Below, one piece after another: positions 13,508 to 23,095 of a stretch of 34,289 nucleotides of DNA (position 1 is the first letter of the stretch; every line of letters starts with the position of its first letter). Source of the DNA: Candidatus Thiobius zoothamnicola (GTDB lineage Bacteria; Pseudomonadota; Gammaproteobacteria; Chromatiales; Chromatiaceae); NCBI GenBank assembly GCA_030826945.1, contig JAPQLC010000022.1, positions 1-34,289 of the forward strand, given 5' to 3'. A program made the position numbers and the translations under genes. The notes below the pieces were generated by a model, which was not told the origin of the DNA, did not search any database, and was given only the letters and a program-made list of their open reading frames with translations.

Positions 13508-16401
13508 TGAAGATGAAATTAGTATTGAAAATCGCGCAAAAAGAATTCGCTGGCTTTTTCGCTTCCCCCACGGCTTTTATTTTCCTCGGTGCTTTTCTCG
13601 CCGTCACATTGTTCACTTTCTTTTGGGTGGAAACCTTCTTCGCCCGTAATATCGCGGATGTGCGTCCCTTGTTTGAGTGGATGCCTTTGTTGATGATCTT
13701 TCTGGCGGCGGCGATCACCATGCGCATGTGGTCGGAGGAGCGCCGCTCGGGCACGCTGGAGTTTTTACTGACTGCGCCGGTCAGCAATACCCAATTGGTG
13801 TTGGGCAAGTTTTTGGCGTGTTTTGGTTTGGTGGCGGTCGCGTTGGTATTGACTTTGCCCGTGCCGTTCACGGTCAGTTTGATCGGCTTGCTGGATTGGG
13901 GGCCGGTGTTGGGTGGCTATCTGGCGACTTTGTTTTTGGCTGCTGCTTATCTGTCGATCGGTTTGTTCGTCAGTGCGCGTTCGTCCAATCAGATTGTCAG
14001 CTTGATCGTCACCACTTTGATTTGTGGCTTTTTCTATCTGCTGGGTTCGGATTCACTGACCAGTCTGTTTGGCAATTCGGCGTCTGAGTGGCTGAAGTCG
14101 CTGGGTTCGGGGTCACGCTTTGAGTCTATCACTCGCGGCATGCTGGATGTGCGCGATATCTTTTATTACCTCAGTCTGGTTGGCGTCTTCCTGGCGCTGA
14201 ATGTGTTCACGCTGGAGTCGCTGCGCTGGGCGGGTAATCCGAATAATGCGCGGCATCGCCGCTGGATGTGGTTGACTGGGGTCGCCATCGCCAATTTCAT
14301 GGCGGCCAATTTGTGGCTTGCGCCCATCAATCAGGCGCGCGTGGATATGACCGCCGGCCAACAGTTTTCAATTTCGGCGGCAACCCGTGGTTATTTGGCG
14401 CAGTTACAGGAGCCGATGCTGATACGTGGTTATTTCAGCGCGCAGACTCATCCTTTGCTGGCACCGCTGGTGCCCCGCCTGCGGGATTTGTTGCAGGAGT
14501 ATGCGATTGCGGGTGAGGGTCGTTTGCGGGTTGAGTTCATTGATCCGCAGCAGGATCCCGAACTGGAGCAGGAGGCGAATCAGAAATACCAGATCAAGCC
14601 GATTCCTTTCCAGTTTGCCAGCAAATATCAATCTTCGGTGGTCAATTCGTATTTCAATATTCTGATTCAGTATGGCGATGAGCATCAGGTGTTGGGTTTC
14701 CGCGATCTGATTGACATCAAGCTGAAAAGCGAAACCGATTTGGATGTGGAGCTGCGCAACCCGGAATATGATTTGACCCAGGCGATCAAGAAAGTTTTGT
14801 ACGCTTATCAGGGCGCAGGGGATTTGTTCGCCAATTTGACCGGGGATTTGATTTTCAAAGGGTATATCTCAGCGGATGGCGATTTGCCTGAGGTGTTGCA
14901 AAATTTGCGTCAGGAATTGGATGATGTATTGGCCGATGCGCAAAACAAAGCGGATGGACGCCTGACAATTGATATTCAGGATCCCGAGGCGAATAATGGT
15001 GCATTGGCGGCGCAGCTCAAGGAGGCGTTTGGTTTTCGCCCAATGAGTACCGGTTTGTTCAGCACCCAGACGTTCTGGTTTTATATGACGTTGGAGAGCG
15101 CTGGCCGTACGATTCAGGTGCCGTTGCCGGAGAATTTTGACAAAGCCGGTCTGGAGCTTGGCTTGCAGGCCGCGTTGAAGCGTTTCTCCAGCGGTTTCCT
15201 CAAAACCGTCGCCGTGCATATGCCGACTGTCACTCCGGCCATGCCGCACATGGGATTGCCCGCGCAAGGTCAGCCGCATTATGTTTTGCGCGCCAGTCTG
15301 GAGGAGGAGCGTAATCTGATCAATACCGATCTGAAAAGCGGGCAGGTTCCCGAACAGACCGATCTGTTGATGTTGATTAACCCGGATAAGCTGGATGACA
15401 AACAATTGTTTGCCGTTGATCAGTTTTTGATGCGGGGTGGTGCTGTGGTGATGGCGACATCGCCTTACCGGGTTGACAGTGAGGGTGCCCTGTCTGCCAG
15501 TGCCCATGATGCCGGGCTGGCTGATTGGCTGGCGCATCATGGTCTCAAGCTGAATGAAAGCCTGGTGATGGATCCGCAAAATGCGGCTTTCCCGATCCCG
15601 GTTAACCGGAATCTGGGCGGTTTCGTCATCCGGGAAACCAAAATGGTCAACTATCCGTATTTCGTGGACATCCGTCAGGATGGGTTGGCGCAAGGCGGCA
15701 TTATCACGGGTGGATTGAACCAAGTCACCATGACCTGGCCTTCGCCGATTGATCTGGATGAGGAAAGATTGCAGCAACATCAGGTGACGCCTTTGTTGCG
15801 TAGCACGGAGGATGCCTGGACATCAACCGAGTTGCAAATTCAACCGGATTTCAATTTGCATGGCGATTCAGGATTCGCGCAAGGTGATCCAGCGGGACAG
15901 CAACTGTTGGCGGTTGCGGTGGAGGGGCGTTTTGAGTCTTACTTCAAAGACAAGCCGTCGCCTTTTGCCGCCAATCCGGCGGAGGAGAATGCTTCCGACG
16001 AGGTTGATGATGTGCAGGTGGCTGAACCGGAGGGGCCAGTCATCACCCGGGTGATTGATCAATCACCCGCATCGGCGCGGATTATTTTGTTCGCCTCCAA
16101 CAATTTTGTCAGTGATCTCATGCTGGATCTGGCGGCGTCCGGTCTGGGTACGGAATACCGTAAGCCGATTGAACTGATCGAAAATACCTTGGATTGGTCG
16201 TTGGAGGATCGTGGTTTGTTGGAAATTCGTGGGCGGGCGCATTTCTCCCGGGTGCTGGATCCTTTGGGCCAAGGGGGGCAGGTGTTTTGGGAATACCTCA
16301 ACTATGGTTTGGCGATGCTGGGTTTGTTGTTGATCTGGCTGATCAGACGCCAACAACAGATGGCGAAACGCCTGCGTCAGGCCAGGTTGCTGGCTAGTTG
16401 A
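13504..16401 (+). CDS. ABC-2 permease fused to GldG-like auxiliary domain
   Basis: A 965-residue fusion. Residues about 1-240 form an ABC-2 permease with several hydrophobic segments (for example LMIFLAAAITMRMWSEERRSGTLEF, shown in part: AAAITMRMWSEERRSGTLE, which is the conserved cytoplasmic junction). A further transmembrane segment near residue 265 leads to a large soluble GldG-like (ABC_transp_aux) region resembling a degenerate hydrolase fold. An acidic linker follows at about 830-850. A final membrane helix near 935-950 ends in a basic tail (RRQQQMAKRLRQARL). In gliding bacteria these parts are the separate GldF and GldG proteins. Translation is coupled to the ATPase gene. Confidence 0.88.
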   Translation: MMKMKLVLKIAQKEFAGFFASPTAFIFLGAFLAVTLFTFFWVETFFARNIADVRPLFEWMPLLMIFLAAAITMRMWSEERRSGTLEFLLTAPVSNTQLVLGKFLACFGLVAVALVLTLPVPFTVSLIGLLDWGPVLGGYLATLFLAAAYLSIGLFVSARSSNQIVSLIVTTLICGFFYLLGSDSLTSLFGNSASEWLKSLGSGSRFESITRGMLDVRDIFYYLSLVGVFLALNVFTLESLRWAGNPNNARHRRWMWLTGVAIANFMAANLWLAPINQARVDMTAGQQFSISAATRGYLAQLQEPMLIRGYFSAQTHPLLAPLVPRLRDLLQEYAIAGEGRLRVEFIDPQQDPELEQEANQKYQIKPIPFQFASKYQSSVVNSYFNILIQYGDEHQVLGFRDLIDIKLKSETDLDVELRNPEYDLTQAIKKVLYAYQGAGDLFANLTGDLIFKGYISADGDLPEVLQNLRQELDDVLADAQNKADGRLTIDIQDPEANNGALAAQLKEAFGFRPMSTGLFSTQTFWFYMTLESAGRTIQVPLPENFDKAGLELGLQAALKRFSSGFLKTVAVHMPTVTPAMPHMGLPAQGQPHYVLRASLEEERNLINTDLKSGQVPEQTDLLMLINPDKLDDKQLFAVDQFLMRGGAVVMATSPYRVDSEGALSASAHDAGLADWLAHHGLKLNESLVMDPQNAAFPIPVNRNLGGFVIRETKMVNYPYFVDIRQDGLAQGGIITGGLNQVTMTWPSPIDLDEERLQQHQVTPLLRSTEDAWTSTELQIQPDFNLHGDSGFAQGDPAGQQLLAVAVEGRFESYFKDKPSPFAANPAEENASDEVDDVQVAEPEGPVITRVIDQSPASARIILFASNNFVSDLMLDLAASGLGTEYRKPIELIENTLDWSLEDRGLLEIRGRAHFSRVLDPLGQGGQVFWEYLNYGLAMLGLLLIWLIRRQQQMAKRLRQARLLAS

Positions 16402-16427
16402 TTGTCCCCGATGCGGAGGTTTGAAAA

Positions 16428-17027
16428 ATGAACAAGTGGTTAACCGTATTAAGCGCTTTATTGGCTGTGCAACTCGTGCTGGCTGTCGTGTTGCATCTGG
16501 ATAATGATGATGCCGCCGCCGAACAGGCGCAGGCGAAATTGCTGGATTTTGAGGTGGCGCAGATTGACCGGTTGGAAATCCGTTCGCCTGAAGCCAGTTT
16601 GGTTTTAACGCAGGATGGTGATCAATGGCGGCTGCCTGAGCATGAAAATGCCGTAGTCAAACCTGACCAAGTGGATTTGCTGCTGGACAGATTGAGCTTG
16701 CTCAAAAAAGGCTGGCCGGTGGCGAAAACCCAAAGCGCGGCCAGGCGGTTTAAGGTCAGTGAGGATGATTTCAAACGCCAGTTGGTGCTTTATCAGGGGG
16801 ATCAACAGATTGAATCGCTATGGGTCGGCGACTCGTCCGGGTTGCGCCAATCGCATGTCAGGAAGCCGGGTGAGGACGCAATATATCGCGTTAAGTTTGA
16901 TGTCTGGCAAGCCAGTACTCAACATGAAGACTGGCTGGCGCCGCCGCCTGAAGCAGAAAATACGCGTGAAGACGGGGAGGAAGCCAGCGCTGAAAGCCTG
17001 GATGCAGGGGAAAAGCCGGGCGCTTGA
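16428..17027 (+). CDS. DUF4340 domain-containing protein
   Basis: Third gene of the exporter operon, 26 bp after the permease fusion, with a GGAGG ribosome site. The 199-residue protein has one N-terminal membrane anchor (LTVLSALLAVQLVLAVVL, about 4-21). A single DUF4340-like module follows, with the characteristic pattern of IDRLEIRSPEASLVLTQDGD, QWRLPE, DQVDLLLDRLSLLKKGWPVA and a later VGDSSGLRQSHVRKPG block. The protein ends in an acidic low-complexity tail. Many DUF4340 proteins are longer, so this is a short version. Probably a periplasm-facing accessory of the exporter; function unproven. Confidence 0.8.
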   Translation: MNKWLTVLSALLAVQLVLAVVLHLDNDDAAAEQAQAKLLDFEVAQIDRLEIRSPEASLVLTQDGDQWRLPEHENAVVKPDQVDLLLDRLSLLKKGWPVAKTQSAARRFKVSEDDFKRQLVLYQGDQQIESLWVGDSSGLRQSHVRKPGEDAIYRVKFDVWQASTQHEDWLAPPPEAENTREDGEEASAESLDAGEKPGA

Positions 17028-17221
17028 GCATTTTTTCGGTTTTGGATTTGCTCCCGCTGGTATGGGAGTGATTCAAACAGGCGTGGATTGCCTGCTCACC
17101 AAGCATCCACGGGAATGACAGGCTTTAGGCCGGTTCAGATTCGCTATTTTTTCTTGTCAAACTGAATAATGTGTGGTAATTGTCCTGCCGATTAAAAATA
17201 TTAACTAAGGTTGGAGGAAGG

Positions 17222-17557
17222 ATGAGACAGTATATTATTACAGCGATATCGCCGCCGATTGGCGCTTGTTGTTACGCATGCGGCACAAGTTGCGCAGCCC
17301 CGATCAGCGTGTTCTGGCTTTTTGGTGTCGTCAGCATCATTTATGGTTTTATGGGCGGCCCACTCGGCGAACCCCAAATCAGTTGGTACACGGTGGGGTT
17401 GGGCGTTTTGATGTGGTTGATTTCAGCAGTTTGGGCGCTGTTGTCGATTAAAGGCGTTGAAACGGATCAGTGCCATACTTTATTGGGGAATAAAGATCGC
17501 CACATTTCTCCCCGGTTGGATGAGCCTGATCCTATGGATGAGGTTAAACGGGCCTGA
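17222..17557 (+). CDS. Small membrane protein with Cys cluster, unknown function
   Basis: A 111-residue protein starting at the ATG at 17222, which has a good AGGAAGG ribosome site; an upstream in-frame start at 17180 lacks one. The N-terminus carries four cysteines in CCYACGTSC (about residues 15-23). Two hydrophobic segments follow (ISVFWLFGVVSIIYGF, about 27-42, and VGLGVLMWLISAVWALLSI, about 56-74), then a polar tail with Cys and acidic residues. The Cys cluster beside a membrane segment could bind metal or form disulfides. It is convergent with ridA. No family name is claimed. Confidence 0.7.
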   Translation: MRQYIITAISPPIGACCYACGTSCAAPISVFWLFGVVSIIYGFMGGPLGEPQISWYTVGLGVLMWLISAVWALLSIKGVETDQCHTLLGNKDRHISPRLDEPDPMDEVKRA

Positions 17558-17571
17558 TCGGCGAGTTCTGC

Positions 17572-17952
17572 TCAGGCCAGTGCCATAATGCCGTCAATTT
17601 CCACATCAACCCCTTTGGGAAGGGCGGCTACGCCGATTGCCGCGCGCGCCGGATAGGGTTGGGGGAAATATTCCGCCATGATTTGATTGATGGTGGGGAA
17701 GTCACCCAAATCGGTGAGAAAAACATTCAGCTTCACCACATCTGTCAGGTCGCCGCCAGCGGCTTTTGCAACCGCTTGTAAATTATCGAATACCTGGCGA
17801 ATCCGCATTTTGATATCACCTTCAACAATTTCCATGGTTTCCGGCACTAGAGGGATCTGACCGGAAAGGTAGACGGTGTTGCCGACTTTGACGGCTTGAG
17901 AGTAAGCGCCAATAGCGGCTGGCGCTTTGTCTGTGGTGATGATTGTTTTCAT
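17572..17952 (-). CDS. ridA: RidA family reactive intermediate/imine deaminase
   Basis: Small trimeric enzyme that hydrolyses reactive enamines and imines released by PLP enzymes. The 126-residue protein has the full family signature: [26 protein letters not shown] near the N-terminus (in part [20 protein letters not shown]), [12 protein letters not shown], and the C-terminal block containing the catalytic Arg, [20 protein letters not shown]. It begins directly after the lnt stop codon with no intergenic bases, so the two are probably co-transcribed, which is not a common pairing. Confidence 0.95.
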   Translation of the reverse strand: MKTIITTDKAPAAIGAYSQAVKVGNTVYLSGQIPLVPETMEIVEGDIKMRIRQVFDNLQAVAKAAGGDLTDVVKLNVFLTDLGDFPTINQIMAEYFPQPYPARAAIGVAALPKGVDVEIDGIMALA

Positions 17953-19521
17953 TTATTGCGGGTTCTCTTTGGGGTTCGGGCGCATAAATAACATTTTTGT
18001 TTTGCGCTGCGTATGTTGGCGGAGCCATATCAGGAGGCTGCTCATCACAAAAAACAGCAGTGGCGCATCCCCCCAGAAAGCATAGGGCGTAACGCCGTGG
18101 CGCGGTTGCACCATGGCGGTGACGGTGGCTTGAGCGAATTGCGGCGCGCTTTGGCGTAATTGACCTTGGTGGCTGATTATAGCGGATATGCCGGTGCTGG
18201 TTGCGCGCAGAAAATCGCGTTGGCTTTCCAAAGCACGCATACGTGCTATTTGTAGATGTTGATGCGGTGCTAATGAATCGCCAAACCAACTGTCATTGCT
18301 GGCATTCACCAAATAAGCCGCTTTTGGCAAGGCACGCAGCACTTCATTCGGAAAGGCATCTTCGTAACAAATATTGATTCCGGCCTGGTGTCCTGCCAAG
18401 GTGATCAGACCATCCTGGTTTTCGCCAGGGGAGAAATCAGACATCGGAATCTGGATGAAATCCAATAGCGGCTTGAGTATGGGTTTAAACGGCATATATT
18501 CGCCGAAGGGTACCAGGTGTTGTTTGAAATATTCATCCCGCCCGGATACGCCTAAGCTGATCATGGCGTTGTAATAGTGGCGATCCGTTTTTTTAACGAC
18601 GATGCCTGTCAGCAGATCGCGCTGTTGTTGTCGCATCACTTGATGTAAAGGCTGTAATAAACTTTTCTCCACATGAATATCAAACATGGGGATGGCGGTT
18701 TCAGGCCATACGACCAAACGACTCTCAGGAACCTGTTGCGTGAGCGTTTGATAGAGGCTGAGCGTTTTTTGCAGTTGCCCTGGCTTCCATTTGTCATCCT
18801 GATTGATATTGCCTTGAATCAAACTGGCTTGAAAAGGTTGTGCATAAGCGGATGTCCATTCAACCTGTTGTAAGAGCCAGCCGCCAAACCAGAGTAAGCT
18901 GATCATCACCAAAGGCCAGATGTCGCGGGATAACGTCAATAAGGCGGCTGACCAGGCGAGCATGATACTGACCCCAAGCACGCCAAATACGGAGGCATAA
19001 CCGGCTAAAGGCCAATCAATCTGGCTATAGCCAATCGATAACCAGGGGAAGCCGGTAAACAGCCAGCCGCGCAGCCACTCGACCAGCACCCAGATCAATG
19101 GCGCCAACCCGAGGGTGAAAATCAGCTTATGGGTATTGCGTCCCAATCGCTTGAGCAAACCGGCGAACAATGCATAGTAGGCGGCGGCGATAGCGACAAA
19201 CCCCACTGTTGCTGCATAGGCGATGAATTGTCCGATGCCGCCAAATTGTATGATGCTGTTATATACCCAGGATACGCCGAAACCCATCAGGCCAAGCCCG
19301 AAGGCATACCCCAAACCGATGGCGCGCGCGAGATTTTCGGTTTGCCAGAGTAAATGGAACAAGAGCGCCAAAGTGAACAGCATCACGACGCCATAGTTGA
19401 ATGGCGCGAAGGCGGTCACGCTGACGGCGCCTGCGGCCAGCGCTAACAGCCATTGTAATAAATAAGTGCGTATCCGCAGAGGGATAAAGCTGAATAACAT
19501 TCGGTGTTGGGTAAATGTCAT
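17953..19521 (-). CDS. lnt: Apolipoprotein N-acyltransferase
   Basis: Adds the third acyl chain to the N-terminal cysteine of lipoproteins in the inner membrane. The protein has 522 residues. The N-terminal half contains several transmembrane segments. The periplasmic nitrilase-like domain carries the Glu-Lys-Cys triad: E274 in VVWPETAIP, K333 in YFKQHLVPFGEY and C385 in GINICYEDAFP. A last membrane helix lies near 480-500. A start at Met8 is also possible. With lspA in the same window, two of the three lipoprotein-maturation enzymes are present. Confidence 0.96.
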   Translation of the reverse strand: MTFTQHRMLFSFIPLRIRTYLLQWLLALAAGAVSVTAFAPFNYGVVMLFTLALLFHLLWQTENLARAIGLGYAFGLGLMGFGVSWVYNSIIQFGGIGQFIAYAATVGFVAIAAAYYALFAGLLKRLGRNTHKLIFTLGLAPLIWVLVEWLRGWLFTGFPWLSIGYSQIDWPLAGYASVFGVLGVSIMLAWSAALLTLSRDIWPLVMISLLWFGGWLLQQVEWTSAYAQPFQASLIQGNINQDDKWKPGQLQKTLSLYQTLTQQVPESRLVVWPETAIPMFDIHVEKSLLQPLHQVMRQQQRDLLTGIVVKKTDRHYYNAMISLGVSGRDEYFKQHLVPFGEYMPFKPILKPLLDFIQIPMSDFSPGENQDGLITLAGHQAGINICYEDAFPNEVLRALPKAAYLVNASNDSWFGDSLAPHQHLQIARMRALESQRDFLRATSTGISAIISHQGQLRQSAPQFAQATVTAMVQPRHGVTPYAFWGDAPLLFFVMSSLLIWLRQHTQRKTKMLFMRPNPKENPQ

Positions 19522-19597
19522 GTACAGGATGACTTAAAGGTTAAGGCAGACTGCCCACTCTGTTCTCATAACCACATGATTCAAGTTGAGGGTAAGC

Positions 19598-22360
19598 TCA
19601 ACGCATCACGATGACCCGTACGGCATCAAGTCGTACCCGGGTTTCTTGTAAATGGATGGCCAATAGCTCGCGGCGCGCGCTGACTTGTTCAATTTCATCT
19701 TCACGCACATTCGGGTTCACTGCCGCCAAAGCCTGTAAACGCGCTTCTTCGTCATTTAGTGCCTTATTCATGTTTTGCATGGCTTGTTGAATGACGTGTT
19801 GGCTTTGCTCGGCGGCCAGTTGCTCACCGACTTTCAGCAAGAGTTTCAATTTATCCGTTTGGGATTTGATGACGGCATGCGCCAGTTTTCTGTTTTGCGT
19901 CAGGCACATGCCTTGTAATTTTTCATGATCCATTGTGTCCGCATGGTCTTTGCCTTGATTATCCAAGAGCAGACGATGACAGATGGGTGGCAGATAGCGT
20001 TGTGCTTCCAGAGCGGCGGGTGCCAGGCATTCGCTCATAAATAATAATTCAACGAACAAGGTGCCGGTTTTGTAATCAGGCAGGCTGCACACGGTAACGG
20101 CGGCTGAGCCTAGCTCAATGCTGCTCAACATATCCATGGCACCGCGCACCAGAGGGTGCTCCCAGGTGAGGAATTCACGATCTTCATGCGTCAGTGCATC
20201 TTGGCGGTTCCAGGTGACAGTGATGCCATCCGACGCCAAACCGGGAAAATGTTCATGCCGCATATGCGCGCCTTTGCGTACATATTCGGCTTTACCTTTG
20301 ATCGGTTGGTGGTCTACGCCAAAGGCATCCCAAAAACGGTTGATGTAACGTTTGACGGTTTTATCTTTATCCGCTGCAGCGATTTGTTCAACCAGTTTCC
20401 CGGCTTCGTCGGGGTGGTGCGAATGAAGTTCCAACAGGCGATCCCGTCCGGATTCCAACTGCTCGCCCATTTGCTGGCTGAGTTGTTGGGTGGCTTGAAT
20501 CAGTTGGCTCAGCTGTTCAGGGTGTTGCAGTGTGTTTTCGAGTTGAGTGCCAAGCTCGGCATAGACGGAGCTACCGACAGGACAGGTGGTGTTGAAGGCG
20601 TTCAGACCTTCGTGATACCAGCGGAACAACACCTCACTGCCACTGCCTTGCTGGTAAGGCACATGAATCTGAATGGCGTGTTGCTGGCCAATCCGGTCCA
20701 GCCGGCCTATGCGTTGTTCCAGCAAGCCTGGGATCATGGGGAGATCAAACAGAATCAAATGGTGTGCAAATTGGAAATTCCGCCCTTCAGAACCAATTTC
20801 GGAGCAAATTAGTGCTTGCGCGCCTTCTGCCGGGTCAGCGAAAAACACCGCAGCGCGATCCCGTTCGACGATTTCCATATTTTCATGAAACATGGCGGCA
20901 TGCATGGCTTCGTGCTCCAGCAAATAATCCCGCAGGCCAATCGCTGTTTTGGCATGCGCGCAGATCACCAGGACTTTTTTGGGCGTCAGTTCGCGTAACT
21001 TATCAATCAGCCAGGGTACGCGCGGGTCAATTTTTTGCCATTTGCGTGGATAGTGGGTTTCCGGTGTCAGACTGCCGATGTGCTTTTTATAGTCGGCAGC
21101 TAAAGGCAGCGGATAAGCATGGACCTCGCGCACGGGAAATCCTTTGATTGCCTGGCGGGTATTGCGGAACAAGACCCGGCCCGTGCCATGCCGGTCCACC
21201 AGATGGCGGATGGTGGTTTCAGGGTCATCCAGATCAACCTCTCCCAACAGGTCGGCTAATTGGGTTTTGTCTGCATCGCTTAATGCCTGGCCTTGCAGGA
21301 GGCGCGCGGCCAATTCGGCGATCGGCGCATATTGCTGTTCCTCATCCAGAAATTGTTGGTAATCATGGAAGCGTTGCGGATCCAACAGGCGCAAACGGGC
21401 AAAATGCCCGGCACGTCCTAATTGTTCTGGCGTTGCTGTCAAGAGTAATACGCCGGGCGTGGAACCCGCTAACGCTTCCACCAGTTCATAGGACAGACTG
21501 GCATTATCGGGCGACCACGCTAAATGATGGGCTTCGTCCACGACCAACAAATCCCATTGGCCTTGCAAAGCGGCCCGTGCCACGCTGGAGGCGCTGGTCA
21601 GAAATTCTAGGCTGCATAACACGCGCTGCGCGGATTGGAATGGGTTGGATTCGCTGCTGGCGTTGAACCGTGCATCATCATAAATCGAGAAACGGATGTT
21701 GAAGCGCCGTAACATCTCTACCAGCCATTGGTGAATCAATGCCTCGGGCACCACCACCAGCACCCGTTTGACCCGTTCTGACAATAACAGACGATGCATG
21801 ATCAGACCGGCTTCAATCGTTTTGCCCAGGCCAACTTCATCCGCCAACAGCACGCGCGGCGTTTGGCGGTTTGCCACCTCGTGTGCGATATACAATTGAT
21901 GAGGCACCAGATCGATACGCGGGCCGACCAGCCCAAAGACAGGCGAGCGCCAGTTATTCGCGTTGTTGATCCAGGTTTGGTAACGCAGGCTGAACCAATG
22001 ATCTGCATCCAGGCGTCCTGACAAGAGCTTATCGTGTGGCCGGTTCAGGCGTAGCCGATCATTCAATTGTTGTTCTGGTAGTGCGACGGACCCGCCTTCG
22101 GCATTCTCACAAAGGTAGGTGAAAAGGCCATCCTGCTCCAGCTTGTCTTTGACGATCAGGGGCTGGCCGACGGCGTCTTCAATGGTGTCGCCTTCCGCAA
22201 AGCTGACGCGTAACAAGGGCGCGTTTTGCGCGGCGTAAGTTCGCTCTTCGCCGCTGGCAGTGAATATCACCTTAACCCTGCGGTTATCGGCCTCAACGAC
22301 CAATCCCAATCCATTATCCGGTTCGGCTTCACTGATCCAACGTTGTCCAGAAACAAACAT
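19598..22360 (-). CDS. rapA: RNA polymerase-associated ATPase RapA
   Basis: Swi2/Snf2-type ATPase that binds RNA polymerase and helps its recycling. From the ATG at 22360 it has 920 residues and starts MFVSGQRWISEAEPDNGLG, matching the usual RapA N-terminus; an upstream ATG at 22393 would add 11 residues. The two N-terminal Tudor-like domains are followed by Walker A (LADEVGLGKTIEAGLI) and the DEAH box (LLVVDEAHHLAWS). The helicase C-terminal domain ends with the motif QRIGRLDRIGQ. The C-terminal RapA-specific region follows. Divergent from nothing obvious; lnt lies downstream on the same strand after 76 bp. Confidence 0.97.
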   Translation of the reverse strand: MFVSGQRWISEAEPDNGLGLVVEADNRRVKVIFTASGEERTYAAQNAPLLRVSFAEGDTIEDAVGQPLIVKDKLEQDGLFTYLCENAEGGSVALPEQQLNDRLRLNRPHDKLLSGRLDADHWFSLRYQTWINNANNWRSPVFGLVGPRIDLVPHQLYIAHEVANRQTPRVLLADEVGLGKTIEAGLIMHRLLLSERVKRVLVVVPEALIHQWLVEMLRRFNIRFSIYDDARFNASSESNPFQSAQRVLCSLEFLTSASSVARAALQGQWDLLVVDEAHHLAWSPDNASLSYELVEALAGSTPGVLLLTATPEQLGRAGHFARLRLLDPQRFHDYQQFLDEEQQYAPIAELAARLLQGQALSDADKTQLADLLGEVDLDDPETTIRHLVDRHGTGRVLFRNTRQAIKGFPVREVHAYPLPLAADYKKHIGSLTPETHYPRKWQKIDPRVPWLIDKLRELTPKKVLVICAHAKTAIGLRDYLLEHEAMHAAMFHENMEIVERDRAAVFFADPAEGAQALICSEIGSEGRNFQFAHHLILFDLPMIPGLLEQRIGRLDRIGQQHAIQIHVPYQQGSGSEVLFRWYHEGLNAFNTTCPVGSSVYAELGTQLENTLQHPEQLSQLIQATQQLSQQMGEQLESGRDRLLELHSHHPDEAGKLVEQIAAADKDKTVKRYINRFWDAFGVDHQPIKGKAEYVRKGAHMRHEHFPGLASDGITVTWNRQDALTHEDREFLTWEHPLVRGAMDMLSSIELGSAAVTVCSLPDYKTGTLFVELLFMSECLAPAALEAQRYLPPICHRLLLDNQGKDHADTMDHEKLQGMCLTQNRKLAHAVIKSQTDKLKLLLKVGEQLAAEQSQHVIQQAMQNMNKALNDEEARLQALAAVNPNVREDEIEQVSARRELLAIHLQETRVRLDAVRVIVMR

Positions 22361-22393
22361 GCGCGCATTATTGTGGGGTAAAAGGCCCCGCAT

Positions 22394-22663
22394 TCTAACA
22401 GCAATGTCTTATGCCTGTTGAATGGTGACTGATGCATTCGGGACCAACATTGTCTCGAGCGACAAAGGGGGCGTTATCAAGTGGGGTTACGTAATACCTG
22501 GGGGCGATGGCTTTGCTACAAGCGTTATATGCTGTCTATCGGGGCGGGATTCCGGAAATTGCTGGCGCAGGCAACGGAATTGATGAAAGGGAGCAAGCCA
22601 AAGCCAATTACCAGCCATTGAGGTTGTTGATCCATCCAGAGCGGTAACGGCATTTCCCCAGTC
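22394..22663. other. Intergenic stretch without a recognised gene
   Basis: About 270 bp between rapA and the receiver-like gene. Neither strand gives a convincing ORF, repeat or RNA. A short plus-strand frame is open for a few dozen codons around 22500-22620 but has no start context and no recognisable family. Confidence 0.6.
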
Positions 22664-23095
22664 TTATGACAATTTGTTTCGATTGAGGGGACGGATAATC
22701 CGCCTTAATTTTTGCTTGATGGCATCTGGTGGGTCATCAAGCATGATGATTCCCTCAGCGCCGATGAAGTGATTTAAATAGCTGTTGGCTTCTTCATTTT
22801 TTGCGATTAAGTAGATCATCGGTGGGTGATCCAGTCTGCGTAGTAACCATAGCAGATAGAGCGAAACGGATGCTTCAATCATATGCGGGGAAATAAACAA
22901 GATGTCGAAAGGTTGGCTGGTTTTTAACGTTTCCACTGCAGCCAAGGCATGTTGAGTCTCGATCAGCTCGGGTGACTTGGTGATGTTACGTAAAAACAGC
23001 CGTAGCCCCAGACGATTATTTTCGTTGTCATCCAGAATCAAAATACGTTGGCTACTGGCCAGATATAATCCACTTGTTTGAATGTCAGATACCAC
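22664..23095 (-). CDS. Degenerate (pseudo-)receiver domain protein
   Basis: A 143-residue single-domain protein. The first strand RILILDDNENNRLGLRLFLRN has the acidic pair D22-D23 and the helix of CheY-like receivers. The third strand is FDILFISPHM: the position of the phosphorylated Asp is Ser (S69). The conserved Lys before the last helix is also not evident (GIIMLDDPPD). It should therefore not be phosphorylated in the normal way and may work as a protein-interaction module. It stands alone, with no kinase or output domain nearby. The fold call is from motif spacing and is reasonably firm; the role is unknown. Confidence 0.75.
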   Translation of the reverse strand: MVSDIQTSGLYLASSQRILILDDNENNRLGLRLFLRNITKSPELIETQHALAAVETLKTSQPFDILFISPHMIEASVSLYLLWLLRRLDHPPMIYLIAKNEEANSYLNHFIGAEGIIMLDDPPDAIKQKLRRIIRPLNRNKLS

